DNA of 64,000 nucleotides from Acidimicrobiaceae bacterium (lineage in GTDB: Bacteria; Actinomycetota; Acidimicrobiia; Acidimicrobiales; Poriferisodalaceae), in contig CAJJCB010000023.1 of assembly GCA_905182565.1 (NCBI GenBank), positions 1 to 64,000 on the forward strand, read 5' to 3'. Positions 37,244-45,771 of this stretch are shown piece after piece; positions within the stretch are counted from its first letter, which is position 1, and each line of letters starts with the position of its first letter. The notes beneath the pieces were generated by a model. The model saw only the letters and a program-made list of their open reading frames with translations. It ran no database searches and had not been told where the DNA came from. The position numbers and the translations under genes were made by a program.

Positions 37244-37804
37244 GTGGTCGACCATAATTTAATTCTTAACCATCCTGCTCTCAGTGAAATTCTGGTAACC
37301 CAAAAAGAGATTGAAAGTCGTGTAGCAGAAATAGGTGATCTGATCAGTAAAGATTATGAAGGTCGCGAACCGTTGTTAGTTGGTGTCCTCAAAGGTGGAG
37401 TAATTTTCACCACAGATTTATGTCGGGCAATAGACTTACCCGTTCAACTTGATTTCATGGCGGTTTCTTCATACGGAAGCAGCACAACCACTAGCGGTGT
37501 TGTCCGCATCCTTAAAGATTTAGATGCTGATATTGAAGGAAGAGATGTCATTCTCATAGAAGACATCGTAGATAGTGGTTTGACCCTCCGATATCTGCGT
37601 AAAACCTTGCTGGCAAGAAACCCAGCGAGTCTAGTGATGTGTTCTTTGTTAGTCAGAGAAGAAGCTCAAGATGATTTAGATGACCTTATAAAGTATGTAG
37701 GTTTCCAGATACCCAAAGTATGGGTAGTTGGTTACGGCCTAGATGTGGCGCAGCGGTTTCGAAACTTAAAAGATATTTGGTCCTATAACACCGAAGCCGA
37801 TTAG
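37244..37804 (+). CDS. hpt: hypoxanthine phosphoribosyltransferase
   Basis: 186 aa purine salvage enzyme that makes IMP/GMP from hypoxanthine/guanine and PRPP. The PRPP-binding motif is VILIEDIVDSGLTL, preceded by LVGVLKGGVIFTTDL and the DFMAVSSYGSST flexible loop. The C-terminal KVWVVGYGLD base-binding region is intact. The start is GTG 37244. A run of seven T follows the stop closely, but no clear stem precedes it. Confidence 0.95.
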   Translation: MVDHNLILNHPALSEILVTQKEIESRVAEIGDLISKDYEGREPLLVGVLKGGVIFTTDLCRAIDLPVQLDFMAVSSYGSSTTTSGVVRILKDLDADIEGRDVILIEDIVDSGLTLRYLRKTLLARNPASLVMCSLLVREEAQDDLDDLIKYVGFQIPKVWVVGYGLDVAQRFRNLKDIWSYNTEAD

Positions 37805-37893
37805 TAAATTTTTTTATAGGTGTAAGTGACTCAGTGGATGAGATCGCCTACTGGAAGTACGATGGTCCTTGACGTCTAAGAAAATTGGTTTCA

Positions 37894-38409
37894 ATGAAGG
37901 GAAAATGGGCTGCAGGCATTGAGCCTCGAAATTTTGCCTGGGTGATGAAAGATCAACTCGCCGTATGTGAACGACCGGGTGGATACGGCGCCAATCACCG
38001 CCGCGTTCGACGTCAAGAAGAGATTATTTGGCTGAGACAGCAGGGATTCGATATTGTCTTTTCCTTAATACCGGGTTCCCATAATTTGAATAACTACAGA
38101 GAATTAGGATTACCTTTCGCACACCGTCCATGGCCCCAGCGTGAACAATTGCAAACTTTCTTAGAAACTATTTATGGTGAGATGGACACGTTGCTGCATC
38201 GCGAAAAGAAAGTAATCATTCACGCTGAGGAACTAAGCGAACGGGTTTGCGGCATTGTTGCTGGGTATTTACTATACGCCCGGCTTGTTTCTACTGGTCC
38301 TCAGGCTTTAGCAATGGTTGAGCGCATTTTTCAGCGACATTTAGGGCCTTTCGGTCGCGAACTTGTTGAAATAAGCCTCGCTATTGAACAACCTCGTGTA
38401 GCAGACTGA
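37894..38409 (+). CDS. dual-specificity-phosphatase-like protein lacking the catalytic Cys
   Basis: 171 aa. The fold pattern matches tyrosine/dual-specificity phosphatases: ICERPG-like turn (AVCERPGGYG), a VFSLIPGS strand, FAHRPWP, and then the P-loop position VIIHAEELSERVCG followed by a hydrophobic helix. The signature HCxxGxxR is changed: Cys is Ala (A111), the Gly is Leu, but the Arg (R117) is kept. It is therefore probably inactive as a phosphatase and may bind phosphate or protein. It sits between hpt and folB, where mycobacteria carry ftsH, folE and folP. ATG 37894 chosen; TTG 37885 also fits. Confidence 0.65.
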   Translation: MKGKWAAGIEPRNFAWVMKDQLAVCERPGGYGANHRRVRRQEEIIWLRQQGFDIVFSLIPGSHNLNNYRELGLPFAHRPWPQREQLQTFLETIYGEMDTLLHREKKVIIHAEELSERVCGIVAGYLLYARLVSTGPQALAMVERIFQRHLGPFGRELVEISLAIEQPRVAD

Positions 38410-38413
38410 ATAG

Positions 38414-38794
38414 ATGAGCAAGTCTTCAGTACCAAAAGATTTTATTCAACTTCGTGGGCTAAGAGTCACTTGCATAGTTGGCGTCTTGGCAGAAGAGCGA
38501 GAGCGAGAGCAACCGTTAGAAATAGATATAGATCTTCGAGCTGATTTAGAACCGGCTGGGGTGAGTGATCGATTAGATGACACGATCAATTATGGAACTG
38601 TCGGAGAACTAGCAGCCGAAATTTGTTTGCGAGAGAAGGCTCAATTACTAGAGCGATTGGCCAACGTCATCGCAACGGAAATTTTGTCTCTCGAAGGGGT
38701 TCACGAAGTAACAATATCGATTAGGAAGTTACGGCCACCGGTGCCTGTAGATCTTCATACGTGTGGAGTGCAGATTACCCGGTCTTCCATATGA
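38414..38794 (+). CDS. folB: dihydroneopterin aldolase
   Basis: 126 aa. It cleaves dihydroneopterin to hydroxymethyl-dihydropterin in folate synthesis. Recognisable segments: LRGLRVTCIVGVLAEERE, DDTINYGTVGELA, LLERLANVIATEIL and a C-terminal VTISIRKLRPPVP. The length is typical. The stop overlaps the folK start by four bases (ATGA). It starts 4 bases after the phosphatase-like gene. Confidence 0.94.
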   Translation: MSKSSVPKDFIQLRGLRVTCIVGVLAEEREREQPLEIDIDLRADLEPAGVSDRLDDTINYGTVGELAAEICLREKAQLLERLANVIATEILSLEGVHEVTISIRKLRPPVPVDLHTCGVQITRSSI

Positions 38795-39252
38795 GCAAAG
38801 AAATAATTAGATGTTTCATAGGTCTTGGATCAAATATAGGAGACCGAAAATCTTTCCTAGAAAAGGCTGTAGCAACGATCGCTGACATCGTGAATGTCTC
38901 TAGTTTGTACGAAACAGCGCCAATTGGTGGACCGGAACAAGAACCATTCCTGAACATGGTGGTTGAGTTACAAACGTTTTTAGGTCCCTATGAAGTTCTT
39001 GAACTTTGTAGGAAGCTAGAAGCTCATGCAGACCGAGAGAGAACTATTCGATGGGGACCGAGGACTCTTGATGCGGATGTGCTTCTATACGGAAATTTAG
39101 TCCTTGACGATCTAGAACTGACTCTGCCGCATCCGCGTATGTGGAACCGTGCTTTTGTTATGTATCCCCTCGCAGAATTAGCGCCAGATCTTCTTCCTGA
39201 GGACTGGGAGGTTTCGGTTATCGGTCAGGAAGTAAAATTGATTGAGAATTGA
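38791..39252 (+). CDS. folK: 2-amino-4-hydroxy-6-hydroxymethyldihydropteridine pyrophosphokinase
   Basis: 153 aa. It transfers pyrophosphate from ATP to hydroxymethyl-dihydropterin, the step before folP. The signature WGPRTLDADVLLYG with DDLELTLPHPRM is present, as is FIGLGSNIGDRKSFLEKA at the start. I chose ATG 38791, four bases inside the folB end. An upstream in-frame GTG lies inside folB. folP itself is about 6 kb away at 44894-45757. Confidence 0.95.
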   Translation: MSKEIIRCFIGLGSNIGDRKSFLEKAVATIADIVNVSSLYETAPIGGPEQEPFLNMVVELQTFLGPYEVLELCRKLEAHADRERTIRWGPRTLDADVLLYGNLVLDDLELTLPHPRMWNRAFVMYPLAELAPDLLPEDWEVSVIGQEVKLIEN

Positions 39253-39365
39253 GTGGGAAAATAAATTTTTGAAATACCAAGTTGCATTATCGACGAGGCA
39301 AAGGCACGATCTTAAGTGAGGCAGCGCACGCTTAGCGGCATGCTGACCTTAGAAAAGGACTTGCT

Positions 39366-40163
39366 ATGCTTTTGGTGATCGACGCAGGCAACACTCAGAT
39401 GATGGTTGGCCTGTACGACCCGGCTCCTGTCGACGAACCGCAAACAGCCTCGAGTGGTTTGCTAGGGCATTGGCGAATGGCGACCAGTCCTGATCGCACC
39501 GAAGATGAAATAGGGCTAGCAATAGCTGGGTTCACCGCAGAGATAGGAATTGAGCTCGAAAACGATGTGACAGGCTTGGCTATTTCATCAGGGGTCCCAT
39601 CGGTTACTGCATCTCTTCGTCGTTTTGCTGAACGTTACTTAGATGTCTCCCCCGTAGTTCTTGGACCTGGAGTGAAATCAGGAATGCCGATTCGATATGA
39701 GGATCCGCGATCTGTTGGTGCAGACCGAATTGCCAACGCAGTAGCGGCGCTCGAACTATATGGAGCGAGCAGCGTTGTCGTAGACTTTGGAACAGCTACC
39801 ACCTTTGACGTTATCGATTCCACAGGAGCGTATTTAGGTGGAGCGATCCTACCTGGATTAGAGATAAGTCTAGAAGCACTATTCGGTCGGGCAGCGTTGC
39901 TACGAGAAGTTGACTTAACGGAACCTAAAGGTGTTATTGGCAGAAATACCCATGAATCGATTCAATCAGGAGTGATTTTTGGCAGTGCCTGTCTTGTAGA
40001 CGGGATGATCGACCGTATTGAAGAGGAAATCGGTGACGTTACAGTCATTGCTACTGGAGGGTATGCGGAACTAATTGCGCCGCATGCGCGAACAGTAGAC
40101 CATCATGAGCCATGGTTAACGTTGCATGGCTTGAGACTAGTCCACAACAAAAACGTTCTCTGA
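39366..40163 (+). CDS. coaX: type III pantothenate kinase
   Basis: 265 aa. First step of coenzyme A synthesis, phosphorylating pantothenate. Type III signs: LLVIDAGNTQMMVGLYD at the N-terminus, SVGADRIANAVAA, VVDFGTATTFDVID and GGAILPGLEISLEALF. The start has a good ribosome site (AAGGA, 8 bases upstream). It lies 6 bases before lysS, the same coaX-lysS neighbourhood as in mycobacteria. Confidence 0.95.
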   Translation: MLLVIDAGNTQMMVGLYDPAPVDEPQTASSGLLGHWRMATSPDRTEDEIGLAIAGFTAEIGIELENDVTGLAISSGVPSVTASLRRFAERYLDVSPVVLGPGVKSGMPIRYEDPRSVGADRIANAVAALELYGASSVVVDFGTATTFDVIDSTGAYLGGAILPGLEISLEALFGRAALLREVDLTEPKGVIGRNTHESIQSGVIFGSACLVDGMIDRIEEEIGDVTVIATGGYAELIAPHARTVDHHEPWLTLHGLRLVHNKNVL

Positions 40164-40169
40164 GGAACT

Positions 40170-41573
40170 ATGACCCCGATTCCATATCGATTTGACCCTG
40201 ACGCTAAGGTAAATGACCTAGTTGAGGAATTTCAGGACTTAGAGCCAGGAACCGAAACTGACCGTGTTGTCACAGTCGCTGGCAGGCTTATGTTGCGCCG
40301 GGTTCAGGGGAAATTGGCGTTTGGGACCTTAGACGATGCTTCATCTCGAATTCAACTCTTCGCACCATCTAAAAGCACCCCAGAATTCGATAGTTTTTGC
40401 AGCCTGAATTTGGGTGACTGGATCGGGATTACCGGTGTGATAATGACCACACGAAGAGGTGAGTTAAGTATTCGAGTTGATAAATGGGTGCGACTCGCAG
40501 AAGCGCGCCGCCCGTTCCCAGATAAGTGGCATGGGATAACTGATACCGACACCAGGTACCGACAGAGATATGTTGATTTGTGGGTAACCCCTGAAGCTCG
40601 CAAAGCCTTCATGATAAGAAGCAAGATGATGTCGTTGACTAGACGTTTTCTCGAAGAACGTGGATTTATAGAAGTAGAAACTCCTATTTTTCATCCGATA
40701 CCAGGTGGCGCTAATGCTCGACCTTTCACCACTCATCACAATGCGTTAGACCTCGAGCTCTATATGCGAGTGGCTCCCGAACTTTATTTAAAGCGCTTAA
40801 CAGTCGCTGGGTTTGACAAGGTTTTCGAACTAGGAAGGGTCTTTCGCAACGAGGGTGTATCGACTAGGCACAACCCCGAATTTTCTATGCTTGAGCTTTA
40901 TCAGGCCTATGCCGACTACGAAGACATCATGGATCTCGTAGAAGAATTAGTCGAGTACTTAGCAATTGAGCTAACCGGTTCAACTGTTCTGCACTTCGGT
41001 GATCAGCCACTAGATGTAGCGCGCCCTTGGAGGCGAGCCTCCATGATCGACCTTATTGAAGAAGCCACTGGAGAAACCCTCTCAGTGGAAATGCCAATTG
41101 ACGAAATTCGTAAAGTCGCCGATAAATATGGAGTTCCATATAGGGAAAGTTATGGAGTTGGAAAATTAGTATTAGAGATATACGAAAAAACCACTGAAGC
41201 AAATCTGTGGGGTCCGATTTATGTAACCGAACATCCATCTGAGGTTTCGCCATTAGCGCGTGACCACAGGGACAAACCGGGAGTAACCGAACGCTTTGAA
41301 GCAATTCTTGCTGGACGCGAATTATGCAATGCCTTTAGCGAATTAACGGACCCCGAAGAGCAACGTAGGCGTTTCGAAGCACAAGCCGCACAAAAAGCTG
41401 ATGGTGATGACGAGGCTATGACCGTAGATGAGGATTATCTCAGGGCATTAGAGTACGGCATGCCACCAACAGGTGGACTAGGCATTGGTATGGATCGCTT
41501 AGCAATGCTATTGACAGGTGTCGGAACCATTAGAGACGTAGTCTTATTTCCTACTCTGCGACCAGAAAAATAG
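40170..41573 (+). CDS. lysS: lysyl-tRNA synthetase, class II
   Basis: 467 aa. An N-terminal OB-fold anticodon-binding domain (about 35-125) leads to the class II core: motif 1 around FLEERGFIEVETPIF, motif 2 with FELGRVFRNEGVSTRHNPEF, and motif 3 GLGIGMDRLAMLL near the C-terminus. It is slightly shorter than the E. coli enzyme, with a trimmed N-terminus. It converges with the thioesterase gene, only 13 bases away, and no terminator is seen between them. Confidence 0.95.
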   Translation: MTPIPYRFDPDAKVNDLVEEFQDLEPGTETDRVVTVAGRLMLRRVQGKLAFGTLDDASSRIQLFAPSKSTPEFDSFCSLNLGDWIGITGVIMTTRRGELSIRVDKWVRLAEARRPFPDKWHGITDTDTRYRQRYVDLWVTPEARKAFMIRSKMMSLTRRFLEERGFIEVETPIFHPIPGGANARPFTTHHNALDLELYMRVAPELYLKRLTVAGFDKVFELGRVFRNEGVSTRHNPEFSMLELYQAYADYEDIMDLVEELVEYLAIELTGSTVLHFGDQPLDVARPWRRASMIDLIEEATGETLSVEMPIDEIRKVADKYGVPYRESYGVGKLVLEIYEKTTEANLWGPIYVTEHPSEVSPLARDHRDKPGVTERFEAILAGRELCNAFSELTDPEEQRRRFEAQAAQKADGDDEAMTVDEDYLRALEYGMPPTGGLGIGMDRLAMLLTGVGTIRDVVLFPTLRPEK

Positions 41574-41586
41574 AAACTGTGTTTAT

Positions 41587-42237
41587 CTAGTTCGTATCTG
41601 GAGTTTGATCTTCGCGAGCAATGAACAAACCATCGGCATCCATAAAAGTTTTATTTGATTCTTGGCCCGTAGCTTTTAAAAATATTTTTCTCCCCTCAAT
41701 TTTATCGACCCATGCTCGAAACCTCAGATCAACATTAAGTGGAGCTGGGGCCCGATAGTTCACATTGAGATAGGCCGTAAAAGCTTGCCTCCCTCGCATC
41801 CGATTCAATGCCCCCATCACTTCATCAACGATGAGCGCTTGGATACCTCCATGCACCCGCTCTGGCGGCCCGGCGAACATAGGGTCCACCGAAGTGAAAG
41901 CCATAACGCTGTCATCACTTTCTTTGAAAAACTTTAAGCCAATAGAAGAAGGATGGAAGACCCCCCCAGCAATAGAGAACGGATCGAACTCAATTTCATC
42001 TCCTGGGCTTAGATCTAATGGAGTGTGCTTTCCATTATAAATCGCTGCCAGATGGGGACGCGTCATCATGTCATCAAGCTTGTCTCTTTGACTACCGGCT
42101 ACAAATCGATCCACTAATTTGTCGAGAACAGCAGCGATTTCATTAATTTCTTCGTCTCCGAGACGAGTCCCAGCTAGACAACGATTGAGCCGTCTACTTG
42201 CACCTGCAGCCGTAGCTAGGGCATCCCAGTTGTTCAT
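41587..42237 (-). CDS. PaaI-type hotdog-fold thioesterase
   Basis: 216 aa. The C-terminal two-thirds is a hotdog domain: GPPERVHGGIQALIVDEVMGAL is the usual central helix motif, followed by AYLNVNYRAPAPLNVDLRFRAWV. It probably hydrolyses an acyl-CoA thioester. The helical N-terminal extension (about 70 residues) has no known motif. It is divergent from the acyl-CoA dehydrogenase gene next to it, which fits a role in acyl-CoA metabolism. Confidence 0.85.
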   Translation of the reverse strand: MNNWDALATAAGASRRLNRCLAGTRLGDEEINEIAAVLDKLVDRFVAGSQRDKLDDMMTRPHLAAIYNGKHTPLDLSPGDEIEFDPFSIAGGVFHPSSIGLKFFKESDDSVMAFTSVDPMFAGPPERVHGGIQALIVDEVMGALNRMRGRQAFTAYLNVNYRAPAPLNVDLRFRAWVDKIEGRKIFLKATGQESNKTFMDADGLFIAREDQTPDTN

Positions 42238-42318
42238 ACAAACGAACGTTAGCCAGATCTTGGTGGATTGACCTCGATTCGACTAGTCGAGACGCTGGAA
42301 AAACGGTACGGTCAGGCT

Positions 42319-43470
42319 ATGCGTCGTACCATTTTTAATGAAGAACACGAAATGTTTCGTTCATCTGTCCGAGCTTTCATGGAGAAGGAAATAGTTCCAA
42401 ATCACGAACAATGGGAAAAAGACGGACAAGTTGACAAGGCAATGTTTAGAAAGGCCGGCTCGCTAGGCCTTTTGGGAATGGCGGTTCCAGAAGTACATGG
42501 CGGTGGAGGAATGGAAGATTTCAGATACAACGCCGTTATTAATGAAGAAATCCAGCGAGCCGGAGTAATCGGATCTGGAATGTGTATCACGCTTCACAAT
42601 GACATTTGTTTGCCGTATTTCCTTAATTACTGCAACGAAGAGCAAGCAGATCGTTGGATGCCTGGGCTAGTGAGTGGCGACCTAATGAGTGCGATAGCTA
42701 TGACCGAGCCAAGCACCGGCTCTGATCTTGCGTCAATAACTACATCAGCTAAACGAGAAGGCGATGGCTATTTAGTTAATGGCGCAAAAACTTTTATCAC
42801 TAGTGGCATCAACAGTGATCTTGTCATAACAGCAGTGAAAACTGACCCAAATGAAAAACATAAGGGAATGACGCTAATGGTCTTGGAAAGGGGCATGGGA
42901 GGTTTCGAACGAGGCAGAAACTTAGACAAGTTAGGCATGAAGGCACAAGACACAGCTGAATTGTTCTTTGACAACGTTTTTGTACCAAAAGAAAATGTAC
43001 TTGGCGGCGAAGGCGCAGGATTTCTGAACCTGGTTAAGAACCTGCCACAGGAAAGACTTTCGATTGCGATAACAGGAGTGGCTCACGCTCAAGCAGCCTT
43101 TGACGGAGCAGTCGAATACGTTACTGAACGTAAGGTTTTTGATCAGCCAGTTAGCTCTTTTCAAAATACTCGGTTCGAGCTCGCAGAAATGAAGACAGAA
43201 TTAGATATCGCCTGGGTCTTTGTCGACCGACAAATAGAGGCGCTCAATATTGGAGAATTAACTGCAGAAGACGCCGCAGAAGCTAAATGGTGGTGCACTG
43301 AGATGCAACTCAAAGTAATTACTAGATGTTTGCAACTATTTGGTGGGTATGGATTTATGAACGAGTACCCCATAGCGCGTGCCTACGCCGATGCAAGAGT
43401 TCAAACAATATATGGTGGAACCACCGAAATAATGAAAGAAATTATTGGACGTCAGGTGGCGGGCCGGTAG
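42319..43470 (+). CDS. acyl-CoA dehydrogenase
   Basis: 383 aa from ATG 42319; an upstream TTG at 42268 would add 17 residues unlike the family. FAD enzyme of beta-oxidation or branched-chain acid breakdown. Signatures: AIAMTEPSTGSDLASI (the flavin-contact motif), DKLGMKAQDTAELFFDNVFVP, and the C-terminal QLFGGYGFMNEYPIARAYADARVQTIYGGTTEIMKEII in pieces, where the catalytic Glu region YGGTTE is typical of short/medium-chain enzymes. It precedes a 3-hydroxyacyl-CoA dehydrogenase. Confidence 0.92.
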   Translation: MRRTIFNEEHEMFRSSVRAFMEKEIVPNHEQWEKDGQVDKAMFRKAGSLGLLGMAVPEVHGGGGMEDFRYNAVINEEIQRAGVIGSGMCITLHNDICLPYFLNYCNEEQADRWMPGLVSGDLMSAIAMTEPSTGSDLASITTSAKREGDGYLVNGAKTFITSGINSDLVITAVKTDPNEKHKGMTLMVLERGMGGFERGRNLDKLGMKAQDTAELFFDNVFVPKENVLGGEGAGFLNLVKNLPQERLSIAITGVAHAQAAFDGAVEYVTERKVFDQPVSSFQNTRFELAEMKTELDIAWVFVDRQIEALNIGELTAEDAAEAKWWCTEMQLKVITRCLQLFGGYGFMNEYPIARAYADARVQTIYGGTTEIMKEIIGRQVAGR

Positions 43471-43592
43471 AGCTTTTAGTTCTGTTGCTTCTTAGTTGGG
43501 CCAAGAAACCTCACGAAGTGAGCGAATTATAGCTTAGCTAAAAAGAGGCGCGTCGATATGAACGATGTACAAAGAAGACGGGGAGTCTTTCT

Positions 43593-44876
43593 GTGTCAAG
43601 ATCAATTAAATCAGTCGCCGTAATAGGAACTGGAACCATGGGCGCCGGAATAGCTGCCGCAAGTGCTGCGGCTGGTTGTCGGGTTCTGTTGCTCGACATA
43701 ACTGAAGAAGCAGTTAATCGTGCATTGAATCAGATCAACGAGGCGGATCTTCATCTGGTCTCGACTGGAACTATTGAAAATGACTTACCCAAAATTTATG
43801 ACTATGACTGGGTATGCGAGGCCATTGTCGAAGATGTGCAAATTAAGAGATCGCTTTTTCTAAAACTTGAAAACCACCGTCGTGAAAACTCCGTAATATC
43901 ATCTAACACTTCAGGGATACCACTACGTCAGCTTTCTGACGGTATGCCCGAGAGCTTCTGTAAAGACTTCGCAATAACTCACTTCTTTAATCCAGTAAAA
44001 GTCATGAAGCTATTCGAACTGGTACCAGGCGAAGAGACGGCCCCTGATGTGATTGAGGCCTTTTCACACTTCGGATCTGAGACTCTTCAAAAAGGTGTAG
44101 TGCACGCAAAAGATACTGTGAATTTTATTGGGAACCGAATTGGGTGTTTTTTTATATTGTCCGGGTTCCACCTTGCGAAAAAATATTTAAATGATGGAAT
44201 ACGCCAGGAAACAATTGATGCAGTCCTTTCGGCTCCAGTGGGGCTACCTCCAACAGGGCTATACGGACTAGTCGACTTGATTGGTTTAGACGTGATGGAA
44301 TTAGTAGGACGGAACTTAGCTACTAATTTGCCGAAAGAAGATAAAGGCCACATATTTACAAGCTTGCCTTCCGTTGAGCAGTCGATGCATGACCGAGGAC
44401 AGCTCGGCCGTAAATCGGGCGGCGGTTTCGCTCGCCAAATAAAACTCGACGACGGTACCCGTGAAAAAGAAGTGTTTGATCTTCTCAGCGAGGAGTGGAG
44501 ACCTGCAGATACGTCAGAAGAGGTCGGGTTGTCTGCTGACTTAGGAAAGATTTTGTTCCAAGATAGTTTGCTCGGGCAGTTAGCTTGGGAAATTTTTGGT
44601 GGGACCTTGCTGTACGCAGCTGATCTAGTTCCTGAAATCGCTGATGATATTGTGAATGTAGATAACGCCATTAAGTGGGGGTTTAATTGGATCTATGGTC
44701 CTTTCGAGATGCTTGACTACCTTGGCCCAGAGCGAGTGATTGCAAGACTCGAAAGTGAGAATACGTCGCTTCCCAGGATGCTTTTGGCGCTTAAAGAATC
44801 TGGTGGTGAAAATTTTTATGACCACTCTACGAATTCATATTTGAGTGCAGAAGGAAATTATGTGCCGATTCAATAA
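43593..44876 (+). CDS. 3-hydroxyacyl-CoA dehydrogenase (free-standing)
   Basis: 427 aa from GTG 43593. It oxidises L-3-hydroxyacyl-CoA to the 3-keto form with NAD. The Rossmann motif VAVIGTGTMGAGIA is near residue 10. The family signature HFFNPVKVMKLFELVPG and the NFIGNRIGCFF segment follow, then two C-terminal helical domains (GLYGLVDLIGLDVM; KWGFNWIYGPFEMLDYLG). The enoyl-CoA hydratase half found in bifunctional FadB/FadJ is absent. It lies 122 bases after the acyl-CoA dehydrogenase and converges with folP. Confidence 0.93.
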   Translation: MSRSIKSVAVIGTGTMGAGIAAASAAAGCRVLLLDITEEAVNRALNQINEADLHLVSTGTIENDLPKIYDYDWVCEAIVEDVQIKRSLFLKLENHRRENSVISSNTSGIPLRQLSDGMPESFCKDFAITHFFNPVKVMKLFELVPGEETAPDVIEAFSHFGSETLQKGVVHAKDTVNFIGNRIGCFFILSGFHLAKKYLNDGIRQETIDAVLSAPVGLPPTGLYGLVDLIGLDVMELVGRNLATNLPKEDKGHIFTSLPSVEQSMHDRGQLGRKSGGGFARQIKLDDGTREKEVFDLLSEEWRPADTSEEVGLSADLGKILFQDSLLGQLAWEIFGGTLLYAADLVPEIADDIVNVDNAIKWGFNWIYGPFEMLDYLGPERVIARLESENTSLPRMLLALKESGGENFYDHSTNSYLSAEGNYVPIQ

Positions 44877-44893
44877 GTGCAGATTCAGTACTC

Positions 44894-45757
44894 TTAGGTA
44901 ATCGGCCTTCTGACTATTGCATCGGTTACAGCGACTACATCGCGCATCTCAAATGCATCGTGAACGCGAACAACGTCTACACCTGCACAGATTGCTTGAG
45001 CGACTGTAGCTGCAGTTCCGAAACGTCTTTCGCTTACTTTATTGCCCAGAATTGTTCCAATAGAGGACTTTCTTGAGGTCCCAATAAGTAAGGGAAGGTT
45101 CAAGGCCCAGAACTCAGGCAACCGCTGAAGTAACTCTAAATTCTGGCGAACTGACCAACCGAAACCAAATCCCGGGTCGAAAATTAGATTCCCTTTGTCA
45201 ACATGGGCATCATCACAAATTTGCAGGGTCTTTTCCAGACCTTTAACTACATCAGCTACTACATCGAAATGTTTTCGGTCCCGTTGGTTATGCATGATGA
45301 CTGCTGGGACCATCTTTTCTGCAACCAAGCTCGCCATTTCTGGATCAAGTTGGAAACCCGATATGTCATTTATGATGTTTGCGCCTGCATAAATAGCCTG
45401 TTCAGCGACGCTTGCCCAGGTCGTGTCCACCGAAATGGGCACAGAGGTCTGATTCCTGATTGCCTCGATGATTGTTACGACGTTTTCTATTTCTACCTGG
45501 ATCGGTATTACCGAAGCTCCGGGACGCGAAGAAGCTCCTCCGACGTCGATTACATCAACGCCGGCGAGTTCAAAAGACTTAGCCAAAGCTACTGCATCAT
45601 CCAGACGGTTTTTTAGGCCGTCGCCGGAGAATGAATCTTCAGTTGCGTTGATAATTCCCATAACAAAAGTTTTCGTTCCCCAAGCCCATTTAACGGAGTT
45701 AGGCAGAAATAAGTGTGGGTTTTGGTACTGACGTTGTAGTGGCCAGATCGAAGTCAC
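44894..45757 (-). CDS. folP: dihydropteroate synthase
   Basis: 287 aa. It joins the pterin from folK with p-aminobenzoate; the target of sulfonamides. Signatures: MGIINATEDSFSGDG (normally NxTPDSFxDGG; here Glu-Asp replaces Pro-Asp), DVGGASSRPGA, NDISGF, and a pterin-site FDPGFGFGWSVRQN with LIGTSRKSSIG. It is detached from folB/folK and instead precedes nothing but sits 14 bases after the polyprenyl synthase gene in the same direction. The TPD to TED change in the first loop is worth noting. Confidence 0.92.
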   Translation of the reverse strand: MTSIWPLQRQYQNPHLFLPNSVKWAWGTKTFVMGIINATEDSFSGDGLKNRLDDAVALAKSFELAGVDVIDVGGASSRPGASVIPIQVEIENVVTIIEAIRNQTSVPISVDTTWASVAEQAIYAGANIINDISGFQLDPEMASLVAEKMVPAVIMHNQRDRKHFDVVADVVKGLEKTLQICDDAHVDKGNLIFDPGFGFGWSVRQNLELLQRLPEFWALNLPLLIGTSRKSSIGTILGNKVSERRFGTAATVAQAICAGVDVVRVHDAFEMRDVVAVTDAIVRRPIT

Positions 45758-45771
45758 TGGATTTTCGCTAA

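Noticed and set aside
43558-43623. 21-codon frame overlapping the start of the 3-hydroxyacyl-CoA dehydrogenase, considered as a leader peptide
   Set aside because: No run of one amino acid and no terminator/antiterminator structure follows.
44087-44671. 194-codon open frame antisense to 3-hydroxyacyl-CoA dehydrogenase
   Set aside because: The sense gene has clear family motifs; the antisense product is Ser/Pro-rich and unlike any protein.
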